Source: Mesorhizobium sp. INR15
GTDB taxonomy: Bacteria; Pseudomonadota; Alphaproteobacteria; Rhizobiales; Rhizobiaceae
Length of the DNA stretch: 64,000 nt
Direction of reading: 5' to 3'
NCBI RefSeq assembly: GCF_015500075.1
Contig: NZ_CP045496.1
Location: 1,426,001-1,490,000 of the forward strand
Made by a program: the position numbers and the translations under genes. This document shows, in pieces, positions 9,508 to 18,384 of this stretch. The stretch's first letter is position 1, and every line of letters starts with the position of its first letter. The notes under the pieces were generated by a model that saw only the letters and a program-made list of their open reading frames with translations, did not search any database and was not told the origin of the DNA.

Positions 9508-12500
9508 TTGGCCATCACGAAGATCCTTGTCGCCAACCGGTCCGAAATTGCCATTCGCGTCTTTCGCGCGGCCAACGAACTTGGCCTTAAAACCGTGGCG
9601 ATCTGGGCCGAGGAAGACAAGTATTCGCTGCACCGCTTCAAGGCCGACGAAAGCTATCAGGTTGGGCGCGGTCCGCACCTCAGCCGCGACATGGGGCCGA
9701 TCGAAAGCTACCTGTCGATCGAGGAGGTGATCCGCGTCGCCAGGCTCTCGGGCGCCGATGCCATTCATCCGGGCTACGGGCTTTTGTCGGAAAGCCCCGA
9801 ATTCGCCGATGCCTGCGCCGAGGCCGGCATCACCTTCATTGGGCCGAAGCCGGATACGATGCGAAGGCTCGGCAACAAGGTCGCGGCCCGCAATCTGGCG
9901 ATCGAGGTCGGCGTGCCAGTGATCCCCGCCACCGACCCGCTGCCCGACGATATGGATGCGGTAAAGGAACTCGCCAAGACGATTGGCTATCCCGTGATGC
10001 TGAAGGCATCCTGGGGCGGCGGCGGACGCGGCATGCGTGCCATCCGCTCCGAGGCCGACCTTGCCCGTGAGGTCACGGAAGGCAAGCGCGAGGCCAAGGC
10101 TGCCTTCGGCAAGGACGAGGTCTATCTCGAAAAGCTGATCGAGCGTGCCCGCCATGTCGAGGTGCAGGTGCTTGGCGATACGCATGGCAACGCCGTGCAT
10201 CTGTTCGAGCGCGATTGTTCGATCCAACGCCGCAACCAGAAGGTCGTCGAACGGGCGCCCGCGCCCTATCTGGAAATGGCACAGCGCGAGGAGCTGTGCG
10301 GCCATGCGTTGAAGATCGCTCGCGAGACCAGCTATATCGGCGCCGGCACGGTCGAGTTCCTGCAGGATGCCGATACGGCCAAGTTCTACTTCATCGAGGT
10401 CAATCCGCGTATCCAGGTCGAGCATACCGTCACAGAGCAGGTGACCGGCATCGACATCGTCAAGGCGCAGATTCACATCCTCGACGGTTTTGCCATTGGC
10501 ACACCGGAATCAGGCGTGCCGGCGCAGAAGGACATACGGCTGAACGGCCACGCGCTGCAGTGCCGCATCACCACGGAAGACCCCGAGCATAATTTCATCC
10601 CGGACTACGGCCGCATCACCGCCTATCGCGGCGCGACCGGTTTCGGCATCCGCCTCGATGGCGGCACCGCCTATTCGGGCGCGGTCATCACCCGCTTCTA
10701 CGATCCGTTGCTGGAGAAAGTAACGGCCTGGGCGCCGACGCCGGCCGAGACCATCGCCCGCATGAACCGGGCCTTGCGTGAGTTCCGCATCCGTGGCGTG
10801 GCGACCAACCTGACCTTCCTCGAAGCGATCATCAATCACCCGAGCTTCGCCGACAATTCCTACACCACCAAGTTCATCGACACGACGCCGGAGCTGTTCC
10901 AGCAGGTCAAGCGGCAGGACCGCGCCACCAAGCTGCTCAACTACCTCGCCGATGTCAGCGTCAACGGCCATCCCGAGACGCGTGGCCGGCCGCAGCCGAA
11001 GGCCGATGCAGCAGCGCCGGTGGTGCCTTATCTCAACGGCAATGTGCCGGGAGGCAGCAAGCAGAAACTCAACGCGCTCGGGCCCGAGAAATTCGCCTCG
11101 TGGATGCGTGACCAGAAGGAAGTGCTGGTCACCGACACGACGATGCGCGACGGGCACCAGTCCCTGCTCGCGACCCGCATGCGCACGCATGACATCGCCA
11201 ACATCGCCGGCACCTATGCGCGGGCACTGCCGCGGCTCCTGTCGCTCGAGTGCTGGGGCGGCGCGACGTTCGACGTCGCCATGCGCTTCCTCACCGAGGA
11301 TCCGTGGGAGCGGCTGTCGCTGGTGCGGGAAGCTGCGCCCAACCTTTTGCTGCAGATGCTGCTGCGCGGCGCCAACGGGGTCGGCTACACCAACTATCCC
11401 GACAATGTCGTGCAGCATTTCGTCAAGCAGGCGGCCGCCGGCGGCATCGATCTGTTCCGTGTCTTCGACTGCCTGAACTGGGTCGAGAACATGCGCGTCG
11501 CCATGGACGCGGTCGGCGCCGAGGGCAAACTGATCGAAGCGGCGATGTGCTACACCGGTGACATTCTCGATCCGGCGCGGGCCAAGTACGACCTCAAATA
11601 CTATGTCGGCCTGGCCAGCGAGTTGCAGGCGGCGGGCGCTCATATCATCGCGGTCAAGGACATGGCCGGGCTGTTGAAGCCGGCGGCGGCGCGCGTGCTG
11701 TTCAAGGCGCTGCGCGAGGCGACCGACCTGCCGATCCACTTCCATACGCATGACACGTCGGGCCTGTCGGCGGCGACGGTGCTGGCGGCGGTGGACAGCG
11801 GCGTCGACGCCATCGACGCGGCGATGGATTCCTTCTCCGGCAACACCTCGCAGCCTTGCCTGGGCTCGATTGTCGAGGCGCTGAAAGGCACCGACCGCGA
11901 TCCGGGGCTCGATCCGCTCTGGATCCGAAAGATCTCCTTCTACTGGGAAGCGGTGCGCAACCAGTACGCGGCCTTCGAAAGCGACCTCAAAGGGCCGGCC
12001 TCGGAGGTTTACCTGCACGAGATGCCGGGCGGACAGTTCACCAACCTCAAGGAACAGGCGCGTTCCCTGGGGCTGGAGACGCGCTGGCACGAGGTGGCGC
12101 AGACCTATCACGACGTCAACCTGATGTTCGGCGACATCGTCAAGGTGACACCGTCGTCCAAGGTAGTCGGCGACATGGCACTGATGATGGTGAGCCAGGA
12201 CCTGACCGTCGCCGACGTCGAAAATCCGGCCAAGGACATCGCCTTCCCGGATTCAGTGGTTTCGATGCTGCGCGGTGACCTCGGCCAATCGCCCGGCGGC
12301 TGGCCGCCGGCGCTGCAGAAGAAGGCGCTGAAGGGCGAAAAGCCGATCACGGTGCGGCCGGGCTCGCTGCTGAAGGCAGCCGACCTCAAGGCCAGCCGCA
12401 AGGAGGTCGAAGAAAAGCTCGAGCGCAAGCTCAGCGAGTTCGAATTCGCCTCGTGGCTGATGTACCCGAAAGTATTCTCCGATTTCGCAGGCGCGCAGGA

Positions 12501-12966
12501 CAACTACGGGCCGGTCAGCGTGCTGCCGACGCCGACCTATTTCTATGGCATGAAGCCGGAAGGCGAGATCTTCGTCGACATCGAAAAGGGCAAGACGCTG
12601 GTGGTGCGCTGCCTGGCGATCGGCGACGTCGACGAGAAGGGCATGGTCACCGTGTTCTTCGAGCTCAACGGCCAGCCGCGCCGCGTCAAGGTGCCTGACC
12701 GGGCCCACGGTGCATCGGCTGCCAAAGCCCGGCGCAAGGCCGAGCCGGGCAACGAGGCGCATGTCGGCGCGCCGATGCCGGGTGTTGTCTCGGCGCTCTC
12801 GGTTGCCGCGGGCCAGGCGGTCAAGGCCGGCGATGTTCTGTTGTCTATCGAAGCGATGAAGATGGAAACAGCGCTGCATGCCGAGCGTGACGGGGTGATC
12901 ACCGAGGTGCTGGTCAAGGCCGGCGACCAGATCGATGCCAAGGATCTGCTGATCGCCTTTGGTTAG
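9508..12966 (+). CDS. pyc: Pyruvate carboxylase
   Basis: The 1152-residue enzyme makes oxaloacetate from pyruvate and bicarbonate with ATP and biotin. In order: biotin carboxylase (about 1-460, ATP-grasp with SWGGGGRGMR), carboxyltransferase (about 535-830, TDTTMRDGHQSLLATR), PYC/OADA tetramerisation region, and C-terminal biotinyl domain with EAMKMET, where Lys1118 carries biotin. The frame opens with TTG at 9508; GGAG 7 bases upstream and the match to the usual start (ITKILVANRSEIAIR) support TTG as the start codon. No upstream ATG in frame would give a plausible start. It is monocistronic between terminator-bounded neighbours. Confidence 0.96.
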   Translation: MAITKILVANRSEIAIRVFRAANELGLKTVAIWAEEDKYSLHRFKADESYQVGRGPHLSRDMGPIESYLSIEEVIRVARLSGADAIHPGYGLLSESPEFADACAEAGITFIGPKPDTMRRLGNKVAARNLAIEVGVPVIPATDPLPDDMDAVKELAKTIGYPVMLKASWGGGGRGMRAIRSEADLAREVTEGKREAKAAFGKDEVYLEKLIERARHVEVQVLGDTHGNAVHLFERDCSIQRRNQKVVERAPAPYLEMAQREELCGHALKIARETSYIGAGTVEFLQDADTAKFYFIEVNPRIQVEHTVTEQVTGIDIVKAQIHILDGFAIGTPESGVPAQKDIRLNGHALQCRITTEDPEHNFIPDYGRITAYRGATGFGIRLDGGTAYSGAVITRFYDPLLEKVTAWAPTPAETIARMNRALREFRIRGVATNLTFLEAIINHPSFADNSYTTKFIDTTPELFQQVKRQDRATKLLNYLADVSVNGHPETRGRPQPKADAAAPVVPYLNGNVPGGSKQKLNALGPEKFASWMRDQKEVLVTDTTMRDGHQSLLATRMRTHDIANIAGTYARALPRLLSLECWGGATFDVAMRFLTEDPWERLSLVREAAPNLLLQMLLRGANGVGYTNYPDNVVQHFVKQAAAGGIDLFRVFDCLNWVENMRVAMDAVGAEGKLIEAAMCYTGDILDPARAKYDLKYYVGLASELQAAGAHIIAVKDMAGLLKPAAARVLFKALREATDLPIHFHTHDTSGLSAATVLAAVDSGVDAIDAAMDSFSGNTSQPCLGSIVEALKGTDRDPGLDPLWIRKISFYWEAVRNQYAAFESDLKGPASEVYLHEMPGGQFTNLKEQARSLGLETRWHEVAQTYHDVNLMFGDIVKVTPSSKVVGDMALMMVSQDLTVADVENPAKDIAFPDSVVSMLRGDLGQSPGGWPPALQKKALKGEKPITVRPGSLLKAADLKASRKEVEEKLERKLSEFEFASWLMYPKVFSDFAGAQDNYGPVSVLPTPTYFYGMKPEGEIFVDIEKGKTLVVRCLAIGDVDEKGMVTVFFELNGQPRRVKVPDRAHGASAAKARRKAEPGNEAHVGAPMPGVVSALSVAAGQAVKAGDVLLSIEAMKMETALHAERDGVITEVLVKAGDQIDAKDLLIAFG

Positions 12967-13124
12967 CCGACGCTTTTGTCACTGCTGGCCACAGCATGGC
13001 GGCAGCCTTTCATTCCGCATCAATAACGGCTTGACCCGTCGCCCTCGCTCGGGCATCGAACCGGCTCCAATTTGCCGCGACGAGAATCGCCTGATCGCGG
13101 CGTTGAAACGACCTGGAGAGAAAC

Positions 13125-13385
13125 ATGGCCGACGACATCACCGATACCAGCCAGACTGTTGCCGCCGGCCAGCTGCGCGCCATCATCGAGCGCATCGAGC
13201 GGCTCGAGGAAGAGAAGAAGACGATTTCCGACGACATCAAGGAGGTCTTCGCCGAAGCCAAGGGCACCGGCTTCGACACCAAGGCCATCCGGACGATCAT
13301 CCGGCTGCGCAAGAAGGACCAGGCCGAGCGCCAGGAAGAGGAAACGATCCTCGAGCTCTACAAGGCTGCCCTCGGCATGGTGTAA
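13125..13385 (+). CDS. gapR: GapR-like nucleoid-associated protein (DUF2312)
   Basis: An 86-residue protein starting MADDITDTSQTVAAGQLR, then a helix rich in charged residues (IERIERLEEEKKTISDDIKEV) and the segment FDTKAIRTIIRLRKKD, which define DUF2312. In Caulobacter this family (GapR) binds AT-rich, overtwisted DNA and organises the chromosome around replication and transcription. Length matches. GGAGAG lies before the ATG. It is single, with a hairpin immediately after the stop codon. Confidence 0.88.
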   Translation: MADDITDTSQTVAAGQLRAIIERIERLEEEKKTISDDIKEVFAEAKGTGFDTKAIRTIIRLRKKDQAERQEEETILELYKAALGMV

Positions 13386-13397
13386 GAGAGAACCAGC

Positions 13398-13420
13398 CCG
13401 GCGCCCGACACGGGCGCCGG
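13398..13420. terminator. Perfect hairpin after gapR, without T tract
   Basis: CCGGCGCCCG (13398-13407) pairs perfectly with CGGGCGCCGG (13411-13420) across a 3-base loop. It lies between the gapR stop and the next ATG, 18 bases before the latter. There is no U run, so it could be an mRNA 3'-end stabiliser or a weak terminator. Confidence 0.5.
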
Positions 13421-13437
13421 AGATATGGTTCGATCCC

Positions 13438-13878
13438 ATGAGTGAATTCGACTTCGGCGCACGCCGCGCCTCGGAATTCCACCATCGCGGCTTCTGGACG
13501 CTGTTTGCCGAGCGTCATCCCCAGGAAAGAGACCGGCTGGCAAGGCGCGGGCCCTGGTTCTGGCAGCGCGGGATGCCGGACTTCGCATTGGTCCTGTCCA
13601 TGTATGCCGCGCCGGCGCAAAACCATGTCGGCGTCTTCTTCGGCCGCAACGAAAAATTCGGCGCTACCCAGGTCTGGTCGCGGCTGAAGCCATACCAGCC
13701 GGCGATCGAGGCTCGGCTGAAACTCAGGCCGGAGCAGAGTTCGCAAGGCCTTGGCATCAATTCGATGTGGCGGGTGAACTGCTATGCCGAGGACAACTGG
13801 CCGGCCATGGCCGACTGGATGGTGACGGAGGCGTCGCGTATCGAGCGCGCGGTGGTGGCCGTCCTGGGGCAGGGGTAG
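13438..13878 (+). CDS. Conserved-type protein of unknown function, 146 aa
   Basis: The protein starts MSEFDFGARRASEFHHRGFW and is soluble, rich in Trp, Phe and Arg, with no signal peptide or membrane segment. It contains the segments FALVLSMYAAPAQNHVGVFF and NEKFGATQVWSRLKPYQPAIE. It loosely resembles DUF4268-type proteins, but I am not certain of that match. The start at 13438 is the first ATG after the gapR hairpin; the frame is open further upstream, but that would overlap gapR. Its stop codon overlaps the GTG of the next gene by one base, suggesting coupling. Confidence 0.7.
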   Translation: MSEFDFGARRASEFHHRGFWTLFAERHPQERDRLARRGPWFWQRGMPDFALVLSMYAAPAQNHVGVFFGRNEKFGATQVWSRLKPYQPAIEARLKLRPEQSSQGLGINSMWRVNCYAEDNWPAMADWMVTEASRIERAVVAVLGQG

Positions 13879-14189
13879 TGTCTCTGGAAAGTCTCCAATC
13901 CTTCTTCCGCTCACGCTGGCAAGGCCAGGTGCCGCTCGACCGGCTGTTCTGGCGCGACCTTGTTCTTGTCGGGACAGCGATCAGCGTCGCGTCGTCGGTG
14001 GCTGCACTGATCATGCTGGGATTGAAGATGCCGCTCGCTCCGGTGCTGGCCGTGCATTTCGCACCGGTGCCCTACAATGTCTTTCTGACATTCGCCGTCT
14101 GGCGAACCGCCGAGAAGGTCACCGGCGCCTCGGCCTGGATGATGATGCTCGGCGCCACGCTGTGGCTGATCCTGACGGTGTTGGTGTAA
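13878..14189 (+). CDS. Small integral membrane protein, 103 aa
   Basis: A GTG at 13878 overlaps the preceding TAG stop (TAGTG) and opens a 103-codon frame. After an amphipathic N-terminus (SLESLQSFFRSRW) there are three hydrophobic segments, including VASSVAALIMLGL and MMMLGATLWLILTVLV. No family is recognised. Coupling to the previous gene and a shared bidirectional terminator with msrB suggest a two-gene unit. The start codon is the least certain part. Confidence 0.6.
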   Translation: MSLESLQSFFRSRWQGQVPLDRLFWRDLVLVGTAISVASSVAALIMLGLKMPLAPVLAVHFAPVPYNVFLTFAVWRTAEKVTGASAWMMMLGATLWLILTVLV

Positions 14190-14193
14190 GCAA

Positions 14194-14215
14194 AAAGGCG
14201 GCCGAAGCCGCCTTT
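14194..14215. terminator. Bidirectional terminator between convergent genes
   Basis: AAAGGCGGC (14194-14202) pairs with GCCGCCTTT (14207-14215) around a CGAA loop. A-rich and T-rich edges on the two sides let it serve both the plus-strand small membrane gene and the minus-strand msrB. Confidence 0.8.
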
Positions 14216-14236
14216 CACAATCCGATATCGAAAGTG

Positions 14237-14641
14237 TCAGGCCGCCGGCTCGAACTTCAGCGCCACGCCGTTGATGCAATAGCGCAGGCCCGTCGGCGGC
14301 GGGCCATCCTCGAAGACATGGCCGAGATGGCTGCCGCAGCGGGCGCAATGGCATTCGGTGCGGACCATGCCGTAGCTGCGGTCGACGGTGTTCTCGACCG
14401 AACCCGGCACCGGGTCATTGAAACTCGGCCAGCCGGTGCCGCTCTCGAACTTCAGCTTGGATTCGAACAGCGGCTGGTCGCAGCCGGCGCAGGAAAAGGT
14501 ACCGGCGCGCTTCTCATGGAGCAGGGCGCAGCTGCCCGGGCGTTCGGTGCCGTGGTTGCGCATGACCGCATATTGCTCCGGCGAAAGCCGGGCGCGCCAC
14601 TCGGCGTCGGTGCGGGTTACAGGGTAGGTGTGGGTATCCAT
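14237..14641 (-). CDS. msrB: Peptide-methionine (R)-S-oxide reductase MsrB
   Basis: The 134-residue enzyme reduces methionine-R-sulfoxide in proteins. It has the two zinc-binding CxxC pairs (CAGC and CARC), the segment GTGWPSFNDP and the C-terminal RYCINGVALKF with the catalytic cysteine. The start at 14641 (MDTHTYPVTRTDAEW) is chosen because AGGAG precedes it; the longer frame up to 14743 runs back into a palindromic repeat. It is cytoplasmic, with no signal peptide. Confidence 0.93.
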   Translation of the reverse strand: MDTHTYPVTRTDAEWRARLSPEQYAVMRNHGTERPGSCALLHEKRAGTFSCAGCDQPLFESKLKFESGTGWPSFNDPVPGSVENTVDRSYGMVRTECHCARCGSHLGHVFEDGPPPTGLRYCINGVALKFEPAA

Positions 14642-14670
14642 TTTGATCTCCTCAGCCTTGGCGGCTCGTT

Positions 14671-14768
14671 CTACAGCGCCGCGCGTCCTGCGGACGCGCA
14701 AAGGACGCTGTAGCGCTCTAGTTTTGCGCATGATCCTTTCCAAACCGGAGGTTTGGGGTCATGCGTGC
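14671..14768. repeat. Composite palindromic intergenic element upstream of msrB
   Basis: Two adjacent palindromes fill most of this gap. The first has nested arms CTACAGCG (14671-14678)/CGCTGTAG (14706-14713) and GCGCGTCC (14681-14688)/GGACGCGC (14692-14699). The second, about 14726-14768, has GCATGATCC facing GGGTCATGC and an inner CCAAACC/GGTTTGG. The second resembles the abundant rhizobial palindrome beginning GCGCATGATC and has a degenerate relative at 22340. Such elements are transcribed and can affect mRNA stability. Confidence 0.75.
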
Positions 14769-14848
14769 ATTGCAACCTCATATTCGCATCAAGATAGGGT
14801 TTGTTACAGATTTTGCCCGCATTTTCGATCGTACCGCACGCGAATTCC

Positions 14849-15646
14849 CTAGGCGATTGCCGCGAGATAGCGTGCGACTGAGATGGCCAGTGCGGTTTTC
14901 GCGTCGCCGATGATGTTCTGGTTCCACCATGCACCGTAGATGTCGTCGAATGCGAATGGGTCCATCGCGGCGGCGATCCGCTGCACGGCGCGTGCATTGA
15001 GCGGAATGTAGTTTGGATAGCTGTACATGAAGCTGACGTGGCGGCGGGTCTGAGTGACCTGCAGGATATCGCCTGCCAGTACGACGTCGCCGCCTTCGCG
15101 TTTCCAATGCAGCACCTGGCCACCAGTAAAATGGCCACCGCAGCGGATGAGTGTCAGGGCAGGGTTTATGGCTTTTGTTTCGCCTTCCCAGCTGACGATC
15201 GATGGGTGCGGCCGCATGATCCACTGCCGGTCGTCGGCATGAAGATAGATTGGAACGCCGCCAAACGCCTCGCTCCAGTCGACCATCACCGAATAGTAGT
15301 GGCTGTGCGAGATTGCGATCGCCGCAAGGCCGCCGCGACGCTTGATCTCGGCGACCGCCTCGTCGGTCACCATCGAGACGCAATCCCACAGAACATTGCC
15401 GTGCGGTGTCTGCGCCAGCAGCGCCCGCTGGCCTATGGCAAAGCGCGGCTCGATGCCGAAAGCGAGCACCCCGGCATCCTCCTTCATCACCAGCCGATGC
15501 TTGGCGGCGAGTTCGTCCGCGGTGATCCAGGCCTGGCCTTCCCAGCGCACATATTGCCGCTCGTCCTCACAGATCGGGCAGCGCTTTGGCGGCGCTTCGC
15601 TCGCCGCGAACTGGGTGCCGCATTGCAGGCAGAGGAAGCAGGTCAT
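14849..15646 (-). CDS. MBL-fold protein with N-terminal zinc ribbon and degenerate metal site
   Basis: The 265-residue protein opens with a small zinc-ribbon-like part (CxxC at 6-9 and 23-26), followed by a metallo-beta-lactamase-type fold. The usual HxHxDH motif appears as SHSHYYS, lacking the Asp-His pair, while later HFTGGQVLHW and AGDILQV segments keep the fold pattern. It lies 22 bases downstream of a VWA gene on the same strand. Similar proteins occur in alphaproteobacteria with unknown substrate. Whether it binds one, two or no metals cannot be told from the sequence. Confidence 0.75.
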   Translation of the reverse strand: MTCFLCLQCGTQFAASEAPPKRCPICEDERQYVRWEGQAWITADELAAKHRLVMKEDAGVLAFGIEPRFAIGQRALLAQTPHGNVLWDCVSMVTDEAVAEIKRRGGLAAIAISHSHYYSVMVDWSEAFGGVPIYLHADDRQWIMRPHPSIVSWEGETKAINPALTLIRCGGHFTGGQVLHWKREGGDVVLAGDILQVTQTRRHVSFMYSYPNYIPLNARAVQRIAAAMDPFAFDDIYGAWWNQNIIGDAKTALAISVARYLAAIA

Positions 15647-15668
15647 CCGGTTCTTTCCATAAGATAGT

Positions 15669-16859
15669 TCAATGTTTGCGCGACAACTGCCTGGTCGCGC
15701 TTTCCAGCCCAGCGAGCGTCAGCGGGAACATGCGGCCGCCAAAGATGTCGCGGATCATGGCGATCGAATGGGTGTAGCTCCAGTGTTTCTCGGGCTCCGG
15801 ATTCAGCCAGATCGCGTTCGGCCATTGCTGCAACAGGCGGCCGAGCCAGACGGTGCCAGCCTCGGGGTTCCAATGCTCGACCGAGCCGCCGGGATGAGCG
15901 ATCTCATAAGGGCTCATCGAGGCATCGCCGACAACGATCACCTTGCAGTCCGGTCCATATTTGTGGAGCAGGTCGAAAGTCGGGATCACCTCGGCGTGCC
16001 TGCGGCGATTGTCCTTCCAGACGCCCTCGTAGAGGCAGTTGTGGAAGTAGAAATATTCGAGCCGGCGGAACTCGGCTCGGGCGGCCGAGAACAGTTCCTC
16101 GACGCCTTTGATGTGATCATCCATCGAGCCGCCGACATCGAAGAACATCAGCAGCTTGACCGCATTGCGCCGCTCGGGCCGTGTCCGCACATCGAGATAA
16201 CCGTGCTCGGCGGTGGCGTGAATGGTGCCGGGCAGATCAAACTCCTCCTCGGCGCCCTCGCGCACCCAGCGGCGCAAGCGCTTCAGCGCGATCTTGATGT
16301 TGCGGGTGCCGAGCTCGACGGAATCGTCGAAATTGCGGAATTCGCGCTTGTCCCAGACCTTTACCGCGCGCCGGTTGCGGCTCTCATGCTGGCCGATGCG
16401 CACGCCTTCGGGGTTGTAGCCATAGGCGCCGAAAGGCGAGGTGCCGCCGGTGCCGATCCATTTCGAACCACCCTGGTGGCGGCCCTTCTGCTCCTCCAGC
16501 CGCTGCTTCAGGGTTTCCATCAGCTTTTCGAAACCGCCCAGCGCCTCGACCAGCTTCTTCTCTTCTTCGGTGAGGTGCTTTTCGGCAAGGCGGCGCAGCC
16601 ATTCCTCGGGGAGGTTCTCGACGTCAACCGCATCCGGTCCGCTCAACGCCTCGATGCCTTTGAAGACATGCGCGAAGACCTGGTCGAAGCGGTCGATATG
16701 GCGTTCGTCCTTCACCAGCGCCGCGCGGGCGAGGTAGTAGAACCCCTCGACATCATAGTCGACCAGGCCGGCTTCCAGGCCTTCGAGCAGCGACAGATAT
16801 TCCCGTAGCGAGACGGGAACACGCGCGGCTTTCAGTTCAAGGAAGAAGGGCAGGAACAT
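15669..16859 (-). CDS. VWA-domain protein of the CoxE/MoxR-associated type
   Basis: A 396-residue cytoplasmic protein. The N-terminal 200 residues are helical and charged (FLELKAARVPVSLREYLSL). The C-terminal half is a VWA domain with a MIDAS-like motif FFDVGGSMDD (DxGxS rather than DxSxS) and later VVVGDASMSPYE. Family members work with MoxR AAA+ ATPases in maturation or metal insertion of protein complexes. A MoxR gene is present at 20024-20863 on the same strand but is separated by about 3.2 kb. The MBL-fold gene follows 22 bases downstream. Confidence 0.85.
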   Translation of the reverse strand: MFLPFFLELKAARVPVSLREYLSLLEGLEAGLVDYDVEGFYYLARAALVKDERHIDRFDQVFAHVFKGIEALSGPDAVDVENLPEEWLRRLAEKHLTEEEKKLVEALGGFEKLMETLKQRLEEQKGRHQGGSKWIGTGGTSPFGAYGYNPEGVRIGQHESRNRRAVKVWDKREFRNFDDSVELGTRNIKIALKRLRRWVREGAEEEFDLPGTIHATAEHGYLDVRTRPERRNAVKLLMFFDVGGSMDDHIKGVEELFSAARAEFRRLEYFYFHNCLYEGVWKDNRRRHAEVIPTFDLLHKYGPDCKVIVVGDASMSPYEIAHPGGSVEHWNPEAGTVWLGRLLQQWPNAIWLNPEPEKHWSYTHSIAMIRDIFGGRMFPLTLAGLESATRQLSRKH

Positions 16860-16866
16860 CGGCTAT

Positions 16867-17313
16867 CTATAGCAGATCATACTCGATGAAGCCGGTTCGG
16901 CGCGCCACATGGTCGTAGAGCTTGCGCGCGGTGGCGTTGGTTTCGTGCGTCATCCAGTAGACGTTCGTGACACCGACCTTGCCGGCTTCCTGCTTGACCG
17001 CCTTGATCAATGCGGCGCCAATCCCCTTGCCACGCACATCAGGGTCGGCGAACAGATCCTGCAGGTAGCAGTTGTTTTTCTCCGACCAGCCGGAGCGGTG
17101 GTAGAGATAATGGGTGAGACCGACGGCCTTGCCGTCGAGCGTCGCGATGAAACCCTTGGGCTCGAACTCGCCCGCCGTGAACAGCCGCTTCCAGGTCACG
17201 GCGTAGACCTCTTCCGGCAGCTTTGTCTCGTAGAAGGTGAGGTAGTCGGTCCAGAGACGGTGCCAGTCGGCGTGGTCGGATTGAGCGAGCGGGCGGACGA
17301 TGATCTCGGACAT
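16867..17313 (-). CDS. GNAT family N-acetyltransferase
   Basis: A 148-residue single-domain acetyltransferase. The acetyl-CoA-binding motif is visible as LFADPDVRGKGIGAALIKAV, followed by the C-terminal NATARKLYDHVARRTGFIEY typical of the fold. The start at 17313 (MSEIIVRPL) is preceded by GGAGG; the longer frame up to 17364 lacks a better site. It ends 7 bases before the VWA gene begins, so they may be co-transcribed. The acetylated substrate is unknown. Confidence 0.88.
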   Translation of the reverse strand: MSEIIVRPLAQSDHADWHRLWTDYLTFYETKLPEEVYAVTWKRLFTAGEFEPKGFIATLDGKAVGLTHYLYHRSGWSEKNNCYLQDLFADPDVRGKGIGAALIKAVKQEAGKVGVTNVYWMTHETNATARKLYDHVARRTGFIEYDLL

Positions 17314-17374
17314 TTCGTTTTCCTCCAAAGGCTGAGCCATTCCGAAGGAATCACGCTCAAGCAATACCTTTGCC

Positions 17375-18247
17375 CTATCCCGCCAGCAAATTGTACTCGC
17401 GAAATGCGGTGCTGAGCATGTTCAGCGCCCCTCGTGCGCGCGGCGACAAGGTGTGTGAGTGCAGAACGACCTCGGAGGGCGGGATCGCCGGCAGGCCGAG
17501 CTTGCGGCCGACTTCGACCAGCCCAGGAGGAACGACACGATGGGCAAGGGCGGAGACGGCGAAACCGGCCGAAACCGCTATGTTGACCGCCGTGCCGCCG
17601 CCTCCGACAAAGGCTTCATCCCAGGCGATGCCTTCCCGATCGAGCACCTCGATCGCTCTCAGGCGATCCGGGCAGCTGCACACGGTGCTTAGAAGAGCCA
17701 GGCGCAGCGGCGTTCCGCGTTGCCATTCGAACGCGGGCGACGCGAACCAGCCGTAGTGGGTGCGCGACAAGGCCTTGCCTTCGCGGCTGTCGCCTTCCCG
17801 ATGCACGATGACCGCGTCGAGTTCGCCGCGATCGAAAGCCTCTTCCAGCAGATAGGACGTATCGATTTTCATGCTGAGCGCCAGCGATGGATCGTGCGCG
17901 TGCAACTGAGCCAGCAGCACGGAAAGCTCGGGTCCCGCGACATGATCGACGAAGCCGAGGGCCAGCCGGCAAGGCGCGGCGGAAAACTCCGCCATGGCGC
18001 GCTCATGCGCGGCAAGGAAATCGCGGGCCGCCGGGAGAAAGGCCGCACCCTTTGCCGACAAGTGGACGCGGCGCGGGGTGCGTTCGATCAAGCGCGCGCC
18101 GAGCTTTTCCTCGAGCCGGCGCAGCTTGACGCTGACCGTCGCCTGGGTGCTGCCCAGCGCAGCGGCCGCGCGGGTGAAGCTTTGCAAATCCGCCACCATC
18201 ACGAAGGTCCGTACGGCATCGACATCAAGGCTGGTCATTCCGGTCAT
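17375..18247 (-). CDS. LysR-family transcriptional regulator
   Basis: A 290-residue regulator with an N-terminal winged helix-turn-helix (LQSFTRAAAALGSTQATVSVKLRRLEEKLG) and a C-terminal effector domain of normal length. It is divergent from the MFS exporter gene, the usual arrangement in which a LysR regulator controls its neighbour. ATG codons at 18247 and 18238 are both possible starts. The short shared promoter region contains ACATAG (18276-18281) facing CTATGT (18306-18311), a possible but unproven operator. Confidence 0.9.
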   Translation of the reverse strand: MTGMTSLDVDAVRTFVMVADLQSFTRAAAALGSTQATVSVKLRRLEEKLGARLIERTPRRVHLSAKGAAFLPAARDFLAAHERAMAEFSAAPCRLALGFVDHVAGPELSVLLAQLHAHDPSLALSMKIDTSYLLEEAFDRGELDAVIVHREGDSREGKALSRTHYGWFASPAFEWQRGTPLRLALLSTVCSCPDRLRAIEVLDREGIAWDEAFVGGGGTAVNIAVSAGFAVSALAHRVVPPGLVEVGRKLGLPAIPPSEVVLHSHTLSPRARGALNMLSTAFREYNLLAG

Positions 18248-18384
18248 TCCATTTTGTCATTTCTGAAATAGATACACATAGCCTTTTTTCATGGTCAAGG
18301 CTCATCTATGTCACGCTGACCGCAGTTTGAAGAAGAGCACCAACGCTTTTCTTCTTCTCAATGCTCACATGGAAAGCGATCGAC

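Noticed and set aside
10510..12111. 533-codon open frame on the minus strand
   Set aside because: It lies within pyc and has the low-complexity composition of an antisense frame; no ribosome site or family motif.
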